DNA from: Enhydrobacter sp.
GTDB taxonomy: Bacteria > Pseudomonadota > Alphaproteobacteria > Reyranellales > Reyranellaceae
NCBI GenBank assembly: GCA_026126105.1
Contig: JAHCJV010000018.1
Location: forward strand, 1 to 64,000
DNA length: 64,000 bases
Direction of reading: 5' to 3'
The notes beneath the pieces were generated by a model. It was not told the origin of the DNA. It ran no database searches and saw nothing but the letters and a program-made list of their open reading frames with translations. How positions within the stretch are numbered: position 1 is the first letter of the stretch; each line of letters begins with the position of its first letter. Below are positions 8,685 to 18,157 of the stretch, in pieces. The translations under genes and the position numbers were made by a program.

Positions 8685-10259
8685 ATGAGCAAGCGTTTGA
8701 TCTGGACCGCCCTGGCGGCACTCGCGGCGAGCGCCGCGACGCCGGCACTGGCGCAGAAGACCGTCACCATCGTGCGCGAGATCGATACAGACCGCTACGA
8801 TCCGCACAAGTCGACGGCCCGCTCCGGCGCCGAGGTCCTGCACATGATCGGCGACACGCTGGTCAACCTCGATTACGACATGAAGACGCTGAAGCCCGGG
8901 CTGGCGAAGAGCTGGACCGTGTCGCCCGACGGCCTCACCTACACCTTCAAGCTGCGCGATGACGTCACCTTCTGCTCCGGCAAGAAGATGACCGCGAAGG
9001 ACGTGGTCGCGACCTACGAGCGCTGGCTCGATCCGGAGACCAAGGGGCTGGTGAAGTGGCGCATGGGCGACGTCGACAAGGTCTCGGCGCCGGACGACGT
9101 CACGGTCGAGTACAAGCTCAAGAAGCCGTTCTCCGAGCTGCTCTACCAGATGACGCAGTACTTCCACACCATCCTCAACATCGAGCAGGCCAAGCAGCTC
9201 GGCGCCGATTTCGGCGTCAAGGCGATCGACGGGACAGGACCGTTCTGCCTGGAAAGCTGGACACCGCGCGATTCGACGGTGCTGACCAAGCATGCCGGCT
9301 ACAAGTGGGGTCCGCCGATCTACGACGCTACCGAGGCGCAGGTCGACAAGGTGATCTGGAAAGTCGTCCCGGAGGAGAACACGCGCGTGACCGCGCTGCA
9401 GGCTGGCCAGGCCGACGCCAGCCAGTACGTTCCCTACTGGTCGATCAAGGACCTGATGGCCGACAAGAAGCTCTCGGTCACCAAGGCCGAGAACTTCTTC
9501 TGGACCTACTTCATCGGCTTCAAGATCGACAAGGAATCGGTAAGCGATATCCGTGTGCGCAAGGCGATCAACCTCGCGGTCGACCAGAAGGCGATTTCCG
9601 ACGCCGTGACCTTCGGCTTCGCGGAACCCGCCAACACGATGCTGGTTTCCGGCGTGCTCGATTTCAACCCCAAGGTCGACAAGGCGATCTACGGCGAGAA
9701 CATCAAGGAAGCCGAGAAGCTGCTCGACGAGGCGGGCTGGAAGAAGGGTGCGGACGGCTTCCGCTACAAGGACGGCAAGAAGCTCGCGCCCCTGATCTAC
9801 GGCATCTCCGGCCAGTTCAAGGAGGTCGCCGAGGCGGTCCAGGGCGACCTGCGCAAGGTCGGGATCGACCTGCAGATCCAGCTCTTCGATTCGACAGTAG
9901 CGTGGGGCAAGCTCGCAACCCAGGAGTTCGACGCGTTCGGCATGAGCTTCCCGTATGTCTCGGCGGGCGACGCGCTCAACCTCTACTTCCGCTCGGCCAA
10001 CACGCCGACCCCCAACCGCATGAACTGGAAAGACAAGGAAACCGACGAGCTGCTCGACAAGGGCATGACCGCGACCGACGACGCGACCCGCGCGGCCGCC
10101 TACGCCGCCGTGCAGGAGAAGGTGACCAATGCGGCGGTATGGATCCCACTGTACCATGAGCCGCTGTTCGTCGTGAGCGGCGCGAAGCTGAAGCCAATCA
10201 AGGCGCACGGCATCTACGGCTGCGGCCTCTACAAGGGCCTCGGCATCGCGTTCAAGTAA
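8685..10259 (+). CDS. ABC transporter substrate-binding protein, peptide/nickel family 5
   Basis: This 524-residue periplasmic receptor begins with a signal peptide (MSKRLIWTALAALAASAATPALA) preceded by an AGGAGG ribosome binding site. Family 5 features include LAKSWTVSPDGLTYTFKLRDDVTF near residues 71-94 and the VRKAINLAVD segment near 290. These receptors bind di- and oligopeptides, nickel chelates, opines and various small amides. The gene lies between the permeases and an amidohydrolase, so its ligand is probably the substrate of that enzyme or of the neighbouring hydantoin pathway. Confidence 0.93.
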   Translation: MSKRLIWTALAALAASAATPALAQKTVTIVREIDTDRYDPHKSTARSGAEVLHMIGDTLVNLDYDMKTLKPGLAKSWTVSPDGLTYTFKLRDDVTFCSGKKMTAKDVVATYERWLDPETKGLVKWRMGDVDKVSAPDDVTVEYKLKKPFSELLYQMTQYFHTILNIEQAKQLGADFGVKAIDGTGPFCLESWTPRDSTVLTKHAGYKWGPPIYDATEAQVDKVIWKVVPEENTRVTALQAGQADASQYVPYWSIKDLMADKKLSVTKAENFFWTYFIGFKIDKESVSDIRVRKAINLAVDQKAISDAVTFGFAEPANTMLVSGVLDFNPKVDKAIYGENIKEAEKLLDEAGWKKGADGFRYKDGKKLAPLIYGISGQFKEVAEAVQGDLRKVGIDLQIQLFDSTVAWGKLATQEFDAFGMSFPYVSAGDALNLYFRSANTPTPNRMNWKDKETDELLDKGMTATDDATRAAAYAAVQEKVTNAAVWIPLYHEPLFVVSGAKLKPIKAHGIYGCGLYKGLGIAFK

Positions 10260-10278
10260 TCCCGGGGAAGAAACGTCC

Positions 10279-11742
10279 ATGAAAACGACCAAGATCGCCG
10301 GCCTCGATCACATCGTGGCGTGGGACGATTCCGAGCAGCACCACGTCTATCTCGACGGCGGCGACCTGGTGTTCAAGGATAACGAGGTGGTCCATGTCGG
10401 GCCGGGCTACGCCGGCCCCGCCGATACGACGATCGACGGCAAGGGGTTCATGGCGATCCCCGGCTTCGTCAACGTGCACTCCCACCCTTTCTCGGAACCG
10501 GCCAACAAGGGCCTGACCGAGGAGTACGGCTCGGACAAGCTGGGCCAGAGCTCGCTCTATGAGTACCTGACGGTCTACGGCCTCGCGCCCGAGGATGCCG
10601 GCCCCTCGACGCAGGTCGCGCTGTCGGAACTGCTGAAGAGCGGCGTCACCACCATCACCGACCTGTCGATGGCGCGCGACGGCTGGGTCGAAGATCTTGC
10701 TAAGACAGGCATCCGCGCCGTGGTCTGCCCGATGATGCGGCAGGGCGTGTGGTTCACCCAGAACGGCCACACGGTCGACTACGCCTGGGACGAGAAGGCC
10801 GGCGAGAAGGCCTTCGAGAGCTCGATGAAGACGATCGACGAGGCCATCAAGCATCCCAGTGGCCGCATCGGCGGAATGGCCGGCCCGGCGCAGATCGACA
10901 CCTGCCGCGAGGGCTTCTTCCGCGAGGCGCTGCAGGAAGCGAAGAAGCGCGGCATCCCGATGCAGACCCATGCCTGCCAGGCCGTCGTCGAGTTCTACGA
11001 GATGGTGCGCCGGCACGGCAGGACGCCGATCGAATGGCTCGAGGATATCGGCGTGCTGGGCCCCGACCTGGTGATCGGCCACGGCATCTTCCTCAACGAC
11101 CATCCCCAGATCCATCATCCGCACAGCAACGACTTCGAGCGTCTGCGCGATTCCGGCGCGGCGGTGGCCCACTGCCCGACGGTGTTCGCCCGGCGCGGCA
11201 TGGTGATGAACTCGATCGGCCGCTACATGAATGCCGGCATCACGGTCGGAATCGGGACCGACACCTTCCCGCACAACATGGTCGATGAGATCCGGCTGGT
11301 CTGCTACGCCGCCCGCGTCTTCACGGGCAACTACAAGATGGGCACGACGCGGCACGCCTTCGAGGCGGCGACGATCGGCGGCGCGAAGATCCTGCGCCGG
11401 CCCGACCTCGGACGGCTGGCGCCCGGCACCAAGGCCGACTTCTCGCTGGTCGATATGAGCCATCCCTACATGCAGCCGAGCCACGAGCCGGTGCGCAGCC
11501 TGATCTACTCGGCAAGCGAGCGCGCCATCCGCCACGTCTATGTCGATGGCAAGCAGGTGGTTAAGGACGGCAAGGTCCTGACCATCGACGTCGAGGCCGC
11601 GACCGCCGGCCTCATCGAGGGCCAGCGCAAGCGGCTCGCCACCGTCAGCCAGCGCGACTGGGCCGGCCGAGACGCCGACGGCCTCTCCCCGCCGGTGTAC
11701 GCGAAGAAGGACCGCCTACCGCAGTCGAGGCCGGTCACGTGA
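10279..11742 (+). CDS. Metal-dependent amidohydrolase/deaminase, TrzA/ATZ-like
   Basis: This 487-residue cytosolic enzyme belongs to the amidohydrolase superfamily group that includes guanine and S-adenosylhomocysteine deaminases and triazine hydrolases. Metal ligands are visible: His67 and His69 in VNVHSHP, a histidine in PMQTHACQ, one in IGHGIFLND and the aspartate in [11 protein letters not shown] mononuclear metal site with deaminase or dechlorinase chemistry is expected. It is embedded in the ABC operon between receptor and ATPase genes, so it probably acts on the imported compound, for example removing an exocyclic amino group. The exact substrate cannot be assigned from sequence. Confidence 0.88.
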   Translation: MKTTKIAGLDHIVAWDDSEQHHVYLDGGDLVFKDNEVVHVGPGYAGPADTTIDGKGFMAIPGFVNVHSHPFSEPANKGLTEEYGSDKLGQSSLYEYLTVYGLAPEDAGPSTQVALSELLKSGVTTITDLSMARDGWVEDLAKTGIRAVVCPMMRQGVWFTQNGHTVDYAWDEKAGEKAFESSMKTIDEAIKHPSGRIGGMAGPAQIDTCREGFFREALQEAKKRGIPMQTHACQAVVEFYEMVRRHGRTPIEWLEDIGVLGPDLVIGHGIFLNDHPQIHHPHSNDFERLRDSGAAVAHCPTVFARRGMVMNSIGRYMNAGITVGIGTDTFPHNMVDEIRLVCYAARVFTGNYKMGTTRHAFEAATIGGAKILRRPDLGRLAPGTKADFSLVDMSHPYMQPSHEPVRSLIYSASERAIRHVYVDGKQVVKDGKVLTIDVEAATAGLIEGQRKRLATVSQRDWAGRDADGLSPPVYAKKDRLPQSRPVT

Positions 11743-11750
11743 TCTCTCAT

Positions 11751-11840
11751 GTCGTCCTGAACGCAGTGAAGGACCTCACCGAACGATCAAACACGGTCCG
11801 TTGGGGCAGGCGCGAGGTCCTTCGCTGCGCTCAGGACGAC
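11751..11840. repeat. Imperfect palindromic REP-like element
   Basis: Two 26-base arms (11751-11776 and 11815-11840) are inverted copies with only two mismatches, each containing GTCGTCCTGA...AAGGACCT or its complement, separated by about 38 bases. The outer end of the right arm stops 8 bases before the start codon of the following ATPase gene, so a folded transcript would present a long hairpin between the amidohydrolase and ATPase genes. It resembles the dispersed GTCCTGAGCGxAGCGAAGGAC-type intergenic repeats common in alphaproteobacteria; only this copy was seen in the window. Confidence 0.75.
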
Positions 11841-11848
11841 GGTCGCGC

Positions 11849-13908
<2,060 letters not shown>

Positions 13909-13956
13909 GATTGCACCTCAAGGCACTATCGCCTCACGCCTGCCTCAGCGGCCTCC

Positions 13957-13999
13957 TTGCGATTCGTCCTCCTTGAGGTAAACTGGTCAGAATGACCAG
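13957..13999 (+). promoter_or_regulatory. Promoter and palindromic operator of the Phd/PIN module
   Basis: TTGCGA (13957-13962) and TAAACT (13979-13984) are 16 bases apart. Immediately at the expected transcription start is a perfect 7-base inverted repeat, CTGGTCA and TGACCAG around GAA (13983-13999). Antitoxins of this type usually repress their own operon by binding such a palindrome. The first in-frame ATG of the antitoxin (13992) lies inside it, implying a nearly leaderless transcript or use of a later start. Confidence 0.5.
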
Positions 14000-14285
14000 A
14001 ACTGGTGCCCCCCCTTCGAAACGACGCATGCCTGGACGGTGGCTGCTTCAGGATGCCAAAGCGCGCTTCAGCGAGTTGGTGCGGCGCGTGCACAGTGAAG
14101 GGCCACAGCATGTAACGGTACATGGACGCGATGAAGTGGTCGTTGTCACAGCCGAGGAGTTTCGCCGTCTCAAGGGTGAGCACACCGGACGGGCGCTTAT
14201 CGAGGCAATGCAAGCGTCGCCCTATCGTGACATTGACATTGAGCCGAGGCGCGAGCGGATGCCCGTGCGCGACGTGGAGTTGTGA
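13992..14285 (+). CDS. Type II antitoxin, Phd/YefM family
   Basis: This protein of up to 97 residues has the Phd/YefM core WLLQDAKARFSELVRRV followed by VTVHGRDEVVVVTAEEFRRLKG, the fold that binds DNA and neutralises a toxin through its C-terminal tail. The first ATG lies within the operator palindrome; the ATG at 14028 (MPGRWLLQDAK) would match usual family N-termini better, so the true protein may be 85 residues. Its stop overlaps the toxin GTG by four bases. It should bind the PIN toxin and repress the shared promoter. Confidence 0.9.
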   Translation: MTRTGAPPSKRRMPGRWLLQDAKARFSELVRRVHSEGPQHVTVHGRDEVVVVTAEEFRRLKGEHTGRALIEAMQASPYRDIDIEPRRERMPVRDVEL

Positions 14286-14728
14286 CCGGGTGGTTGCTCG
14301 ACACGAATGTCCTGTCGGAGCTGCGCCGGCCGAGACCCGACAAGAAGGTCGTGGCGTTCATCGAAGCCCAAGCACTCGATCTTTTGTACGTCAGCACTGT
14401 GACTCTGGCAGAGATTCGATTCGGCATCGAGCTGCTTGACGATGCTGCGCGACGCGCCGAGCTGACCGACTGGTTGAGCCACAAGGTCCGGCCGATGTTC
14501 GAGCGACGGGTACTGGCAGTCAGCGAAGACGTGCTTTTCAAATGGCGCGTACTGGTGGAAGCGGGCCGCAAGGCTGGATACACCTACTCCCAGCCTGACC
14601 TGTTCATTGCTGCGACCGCTTTGCACCATGGCCTTGCGATCGTGACACGCAACGCTCTCGACTACGAGCGTGCGCATGTCCCGGTTCTCAATCCTTGGAA
14701 GCGGGAGACTTTGCTCGATCCGCGTTAG
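14282..14728 (+). CDS. Type II toxin, PIN domain ribonuclease (FitB/VapC family)
   Basis: This 148-residue protein carries the PIN acidic residues: Asp7 in LLDTNVLSEL, Glu44 in VTLAEIRFGIE, Asp106 in YSQPDLFIAATA and Asp127 (with Asn124) in VTRNALDYE. Such Mg2+-dependent RNases cleave tRNA, rRNA or mRNA when the antitoxin is degraded. It starts with GTG overlapping the antitoxin stop (GTGA). Its last four bases overlap the end of the convergent reductase gene. All catalytic residues are intact, so the module is probably functional. Confidence 0.92.
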   Translation: MTGWLLDTNVLSELRRPRPDKKVVAFIEAQALDLLYVSTVTLAEIRFGIELLDDAARRAELTDWLSHKVRPMFERRVLAVSEDVLFKWRVLVEAGRKAGYTYSQPDLFIAATALHHGLAIVTRNALDYERAHVPVLNPWKRETLLDPR

Positions 14729-15747
14729 ACTGAAGGCACGCCGGCGGTCGTCGAGTACTCGAAGTGCAGCGGCGTCTCGGGATGGACCAGCGCGTACGCT
14801 GAGCGGGCCGCGATTGCCGCCTCGGCAAAGCCGGTCAGGATCAGCTTCAGCTTGCCGGGATAGGTGACGACGTCGCCGACGGCGAAGATGCCGGCGAGGT
14901 TCGTCGCCGCCGTCGCGGGATCGACCGCGATCTGGTTGCGCTCGAGCGCCAACCCCCACTCGGCGATCGGCCCGAGCGACATCGACAGGCCGAAGAACGG
15001 CAGCAGCACGTCGGCCGGGATCTTCTTCTCCACGCCATCGAGGGTTGCTACATTCACGGCAGTGATCTGGCCGTTTGCACCGTCGAGACTGTGGAGCTGA
15101 TACGGCACGACGAGATCGATCTTGCCATCCTTCGCCAGCGCCTTCAGTCGCGCCTCGCTGTCGGGCGCGGCGCGGAAGCGGTCGCGCCGATGGATCACCG
15201 ACACGCGTGCGGCGATCTCGGCCAGCGACAGCGCCCAGTCGACCGCCGAATCGCCGCCGCCGGCGATCACCACGCGCTTGCCGCGGAAATTCTCGCGCTG
15301 GGTGACGTAGTAGAAGACGCTTCTGCCCTCGAAGGCCTCGATCCCCTCGAGCGGCGGACGGTTCGGCCCGAAGGCGCCGACCCCGGCGGCGAGGATGACG
15401 GCGCGGGCTTGCAGCACAGTGCCCTTCGCGGTCGTCAGCTTCCAGAAGCCGCCGGTCTGCGCTTCGAGCGCCTGGACTTGCTCGCCGAGATGATAGACCG
15501 GCCTGAACGGCGCCGCCTGCGCCCTCAGCCGCACGATCAGTTCCGCCGCGTCGACCTTGGGGAAGCCCGGGATGTCGTAGATCGGCTTCTCGGGATAGAG
15601 CGCGGTGCACTGCCCGCCCACGTCGTCGAGCACGTCGACCACGTGGCATTGGAGCCGCACCATGCCGCATTCGAAGACGGTGAAGAGCCCGACCGGCCCC
15701 GCCCCCACGATGATGACGTCGGTCTGATGATGATGTCCGTCGGCCAT
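14725..15747 (-). CDS. Ferredoxin--NADP(+) reductase, thioredoxin-reductase-like type
   Basis: This 340-residue flavoenzyme has an N-terminal FAD motif (VIIVGAGPVGLFTVFECG), the GGQCTALYPEKPIYDIPG segment characteristic of the YumC-type ferredoxin-NADP reductases, an NADPH motif (VVIAGGGDSAVDWALSL) near residues 158-174 and a C-terminal FAD contact (GIFAVGDVVTYPGK). It lacks the CxxC redox pair of thioredoxin reductases, supporting the FNR assignment. It would move electrons between NADPH and ferredoxin or flavodoxin. It is monocistronic and convergent with the toxin gene. Confidence 0.92.
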   Translation of the reverse strand: MADGHHHQTDVIIVGAGPVGLFTVFECGMVRLQCHVVDVLDDVGGQCTALYPEKPIYDIPGFPKVDAAELIVRLRAQAAPFRPVYHLGEQVQALEAQTGGFWKLTTAKGTVLQARAVILAAGVGAFGPNRPPLEGIEAFEGRSVFYYVTQRENFRGKRVVIAGGGDSAVDWALSLAEIAARVSVIHRRDRFRAAPDSEARLKALAKDGKIDLVVPYQLHSLDGANGQITAVNVATLDGVEKKIPADVLLPFFGLSMSLGPIAEWGLALERNQIAVDPATAATNLAGIFAVGDVVTYPGKLKLILTGFAEAAIAARSAYALVHPETPLHFEYSTTAGVPSV

Positions 15748-16052
15748 GATCCTAAATGGCGCAGACCCTTGGCAAAGGAAAGGTCCGCCGCATGGAAAGG
15801 CCCGGCCGAAGACGGTGCGTGGTCTCGATAATCATGGGCGCGACCGGCAATAACAGAGGGACTGAAGGCAATTCACGCGCGGCGCCTGCATTGCCCTCTT
15901 GGGCAGCGCCGAGCGTGCGTTGTATCTTATTGAGCGGATCGATCCCGGGCGTCGCTCGGCGCCACGCTTGGCCGAGGCACCTGCCGTCTCCGCGCCGGCA
16001 ATGCCCCTGACGGCCTAGGCGCCGCCGTACCGGTCGAATAGGAGGAGAGGCG
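15748..16052. other. Gap of about 300 bases with no convincing gene
   Basis: Short open frames on both strands here are rich in Arg, Ala and Pro and have no ribosome binding site or recognisable motif, as expected of antisense noise in GC-rich DNA. The stretch must hold the promoters of the leftward reductase and the rightward small ORF/barrel unit. Only the final AGGAGGAGAGG (16040-16050) is a clear signal. Confidence 0.5.
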
Positions 16053-16145
16053 ATGGCACTGTACCCGACGCGTTGTTCGTGCGTCACCGGCGCGAGCTGC
16101 GCCGGGCTCCTGCCAGACGTTTCAGCAACCTCGGCGGTGCCCTGA
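16053..16145 (+). CDS. Cys-rich 30-residue small ORF leading an outer-membrane gene
   Basis: A very strong ribosome binding site, AGGAGGAGAGG, ends two bases before ATG 16053. The ORF encodes 30 residues with three cysteines in a short span (RCSCVTGASCAG) and ends TGA at 16145, three bases before the ATG of the barrel gene. That barrel gene has no ribosome binding site of its own, so the small ORF most likely delivers ribosomes to it by termination-reinitiation. It could be a leader peptide sensing cysteine, metal or redox state, or simply a translational coupler. I do not recognise the peptide. Confidence 0.5.
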   Translation: MALYPTRCSCVTGASCAGLLPDVSATSAVP

Positions 16146-16148
16146 CGC

Positions 16149-16856
16149 ATGCGGCCTGCGACCGCCTTCGGCCTAGGCGCCTTCGTGCTCGCCTCGACGG
16201 TGCTGGCGGCGGGTGGCCCCCATGTCGTCGAGGACTCCGAGGTGCTCGAGCCCGGCCAATGCCAGGTCGATCTGTGGGTCACGCGGTTCGACCCGGGCGC
16301 GGGCTATGCCAACGCGACACCCGCCTGCACGCTCGCGAGCCTGCCGCGCCTGGAATTGGGGATGCAGTTCCAGCATTACTGGTTCAGCGAGTCGCCGTAC
16401 GACGAGCTGCTCGGTCCGAGTCTCAAGTTGAATCTCGTTCCTGAGGAGAAGGGCGTCGGCGTCGGCATCTACTTCAATTCAGAGGTTAACCTGCGCACCG
16501 GCAACCTCGAGGTGGCAACGCTGCTCCTGCCGGTGACGGTTCCACTGAGCGATCATCTCCGTGTGAACCTGAACGCGGGCTGGCAATATCTCCGGCTCGC
16601 CAACACGCCCAACGACTTCTTCTGGGGCGCGCAGGTCGAGGCGAAGCTGGGTGGGGAAACATCGTTGATGGTCGAAGCGTTCGGGCGCGCCCGCGGCGTC
16701 ACGGCTGGCCAGGTAGGTGTCCGCTGGCGCCCCGGGAACGGGCCGCTCGATCTCGATTTTCTCGCCGGAGAGTCGCAGGACAAGTTGCTGGCGGGAGGGC
16801 TCCTCGACAAGTTCAATTCGCTTTTCTTCACGGTGGGCGTGACGGTGCGCTGGTAG
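16149..16856 (+). CDS. Putative outer-membrane beta-barrel protein
   Basis: This 235-residue protein begins with a signal peptide (MRPATAFGLGAFVLASTVLA). The mature part alternates hydrophobic and polar residues in strands (LELGMQFQHYWF, KGVGVGIYFNSEVNL, HLRVNLNAGWQYL, TSLMVEAFGRARG) and finishes with an aromatic residue (VGVTVRW), the usual recognition signal for barrel insertion by BamA. No family was recognised and a transport or adhesion function cannot be assigned. It lacks its own ribosome binding site and is probably translated by coupling to the preceding small ORF. Confidence 0.75.
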   Translation: MRPATAFGLGAFVLASTVLAAGGPHVVEDSEVLEPGQCQVDLWVTRFDPGAGYANATPACTLASLPRLELGMQFQHYWFSESPYDELLGPSLKLNLVPEEKGVGVGIYFNSEVNLRTGNLEVATLLLPVTVPLSDHLRVNLNAGWQYLRLANTPNDFFWGAQVEAKLGGETSLMVEAFGRARGVTAGQVGVRWRPGNGPLDLDFLAGESQDKLLAGGLLDKFNSLFFTVGVTVRW

Positions 16857-16945
16857 AGGGCCGGCCCACACGTGTGTCGACGAGCCGGTCCACCCAATGA
16901 GGAACGTGCCCGCAACGCCGACCAGCGGCATGCGAAAGAGCCCCA

Positions 16946-17022
16946 TGGTAGCTGGGGGCGGACTTGAACCGCCGACCCCGGCATTATGAGTGCCGTGCTC
17001 TAACCAGCTGAGCTACCCAGCC
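16946..17022 (-). tRNA. tRNA-Met (anticodon CAT)
   Basis: The minus strand folds as a complete tRNA with encoded CCA. The acceptor stem is GGCTGGG paired with CCCAGCT (a G-U pair at 1-72, often seen in this tRNA), then TAGCTCAGCTGGTTAGAGC (D arm), an anticodon loop CTCATAA, and a GGTTCAAGTCC T arm. The ACTCATAATG anticodon region matches elongator tRNA-Met. A lysidine-modified tRNA-Ile2 also reads CAT and cannot be excluded without a covariance-model score. Confidence 0.93.
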
Positions 17023-17081
17023 ATGGGTGCGCGCTATTAAGGGGACGGGCGGCGGGCTGTCAAGAAAAGCACGAGCCGCCA

Positions 17082-18080
17082 TCAGTCGGCATACGCCTGC
17101 TGCGTGGCCACGAACTTCTCCCGCAGATGGCCGCCCGACGTCGTGGGCGCGTATCTCGGCGGGTTGGCCGCGTCGGTGCAACTCGGCAGACACGTCACCA
17201 GCGCGTCGTAATTTGGGTTCTGGAAGAACACGATGGATTGCCGGCGGCTCTCCGCCACGCGTTCGGCGGGCGGATTGACGACCCGGTGCAGGGTCGAGAC
17301 CCAGCGATCGTTGGTCCAGCGCGCCAGCATGTCGCCGATATTGACGACGAAGCAGCCCGGCCGGTGCGGCACGTCGAGCCACGCGCCGTCCTTGCCCTGC
17401 ACCTGCAGCCCGCCGGGCCGGTCCTCGGTCTTGAGGATGGTGAGGCTGCCATAGTCGCTGTGCGCGCCGGCACGGAGCTGGCCGGGCACCGGCGGCTCCA
17501 GCGGCGCCGGGTAGTTGCGCACCCGCAGGCGACTGATCGAGCGGTCGACGCTCGAGTCGAAGTATTTCTCGGGCAGGCCGAGCGCCAGGGCGAAGAGGCG
17601 CATGAGATCGATAGCGAGCGCATCCATGACGCGGTAGTAGCGCTCGTAGATCGGCCGCAGCGCCGCAGGGCGCTCGGGCCAGAGGTTTGTCGCGAAGTGC
17701 CGCCCGGCCTCGGGTGCGGTGTAGTACGGCGAGCCGTCGGCATCGACCGAGCCGATCATCAGGCTCTCGTTTAGATCGCCCGGCGCATTGCCGCCGCGGC
17801 TGCGCACCAGGACCTCGGCCTTCATCGGCATGTAGCCGCGCGTCACGTCGGGCGCCGGACGGACGATCCGCATCTTTTCCTCGAGCGGCAGATCGAAGAA
17901 GGCGCGGCTGACGTCCTCCACGGCTGCGATCAGGTCAGGATCGACTCCATGCCCGGAGATCACCATGAAACCGATCTCGCGGCAGGTCCGATCGACCTCG
18001 GCCGCGAGCGCCCGCCGGGCGGCTGCATCGCCGCTCCGAAAAGGCGAAATATCGACGACAGGAACCGCCGCCATGACCAT
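17082..18080 (-). CDS. 2-oxoglutarate/Fe(II)-dependent oxygenase, isopenicillin-N-synthase-like
   Basis: This 332-residue enzyme has the non-haem oxygenase N domain (VPVVDISPF...REIGFMVISGHGV) and the iron-binding facial triad: His and Asp in AGAHSDYGSLTIL and the distal His in STLHRVVNP, followed by the 2-oxoglutarate-binding arginine in ESRRQSIVFF. It would hydroxylate or oxidise a small molecule in the cytosol. ATG 18080 is selected because GAGAGGGAG lies six bases upstream; a GTG seven codons earlier is also in frame. It is separate from its neighbours, and its substrate is unknown. Confidence 0.9.
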   Translation of the reverse strand: MVMAAVPVVDISPFRSGDAAARRALAAEVDRTCREIGFMVISGHGVDPDLIAAVEDVSRAFFDLPLEEKMRIVRPAPDVTRGYMPMKAEVLVRSRGGNAPGDLNESLMIGSVDADGSPYYTAPEAGRHFATNLWPERPAALRPIYERYYRVMDALAIDLMRLFALALGLPEKYFDSSVDRSISRLRVRNYPAPLEPPVPGQLRAGAHSDYGSLTILKTEDRPGGLQVQGKDGAWLDVPHRPGCFVVNIGDMLARWTNDRWVSTLHRVVNPPAERVAESRRQSIVFFQNPNYDALVTCLPSCTDAANPPRYAPTTSGGHLREKFVATQQAYAD

Positions 18081-18157
18081 CGCGAGCTCCCTCTCGGGCA
18101 CGACGAGGTCGCAGCAAGCGACATGCCAAGCAACCTATCCGCTGCGCCGCACTTCGT

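Noticed and set aside
11801-11848. A 16-codon N-terminal extension of the DppD-like ATPase
   Set aside because: It is encoded by the palindromic repeat and precedes the normal family start [12 protein letters not shown].
15752-16282. A 176-codon minus-strand frame spanning the gap before the barrel gene
   Set aside because: No ribosome binding site, no motif, and it runs over the start of the well-supported barrel gene.
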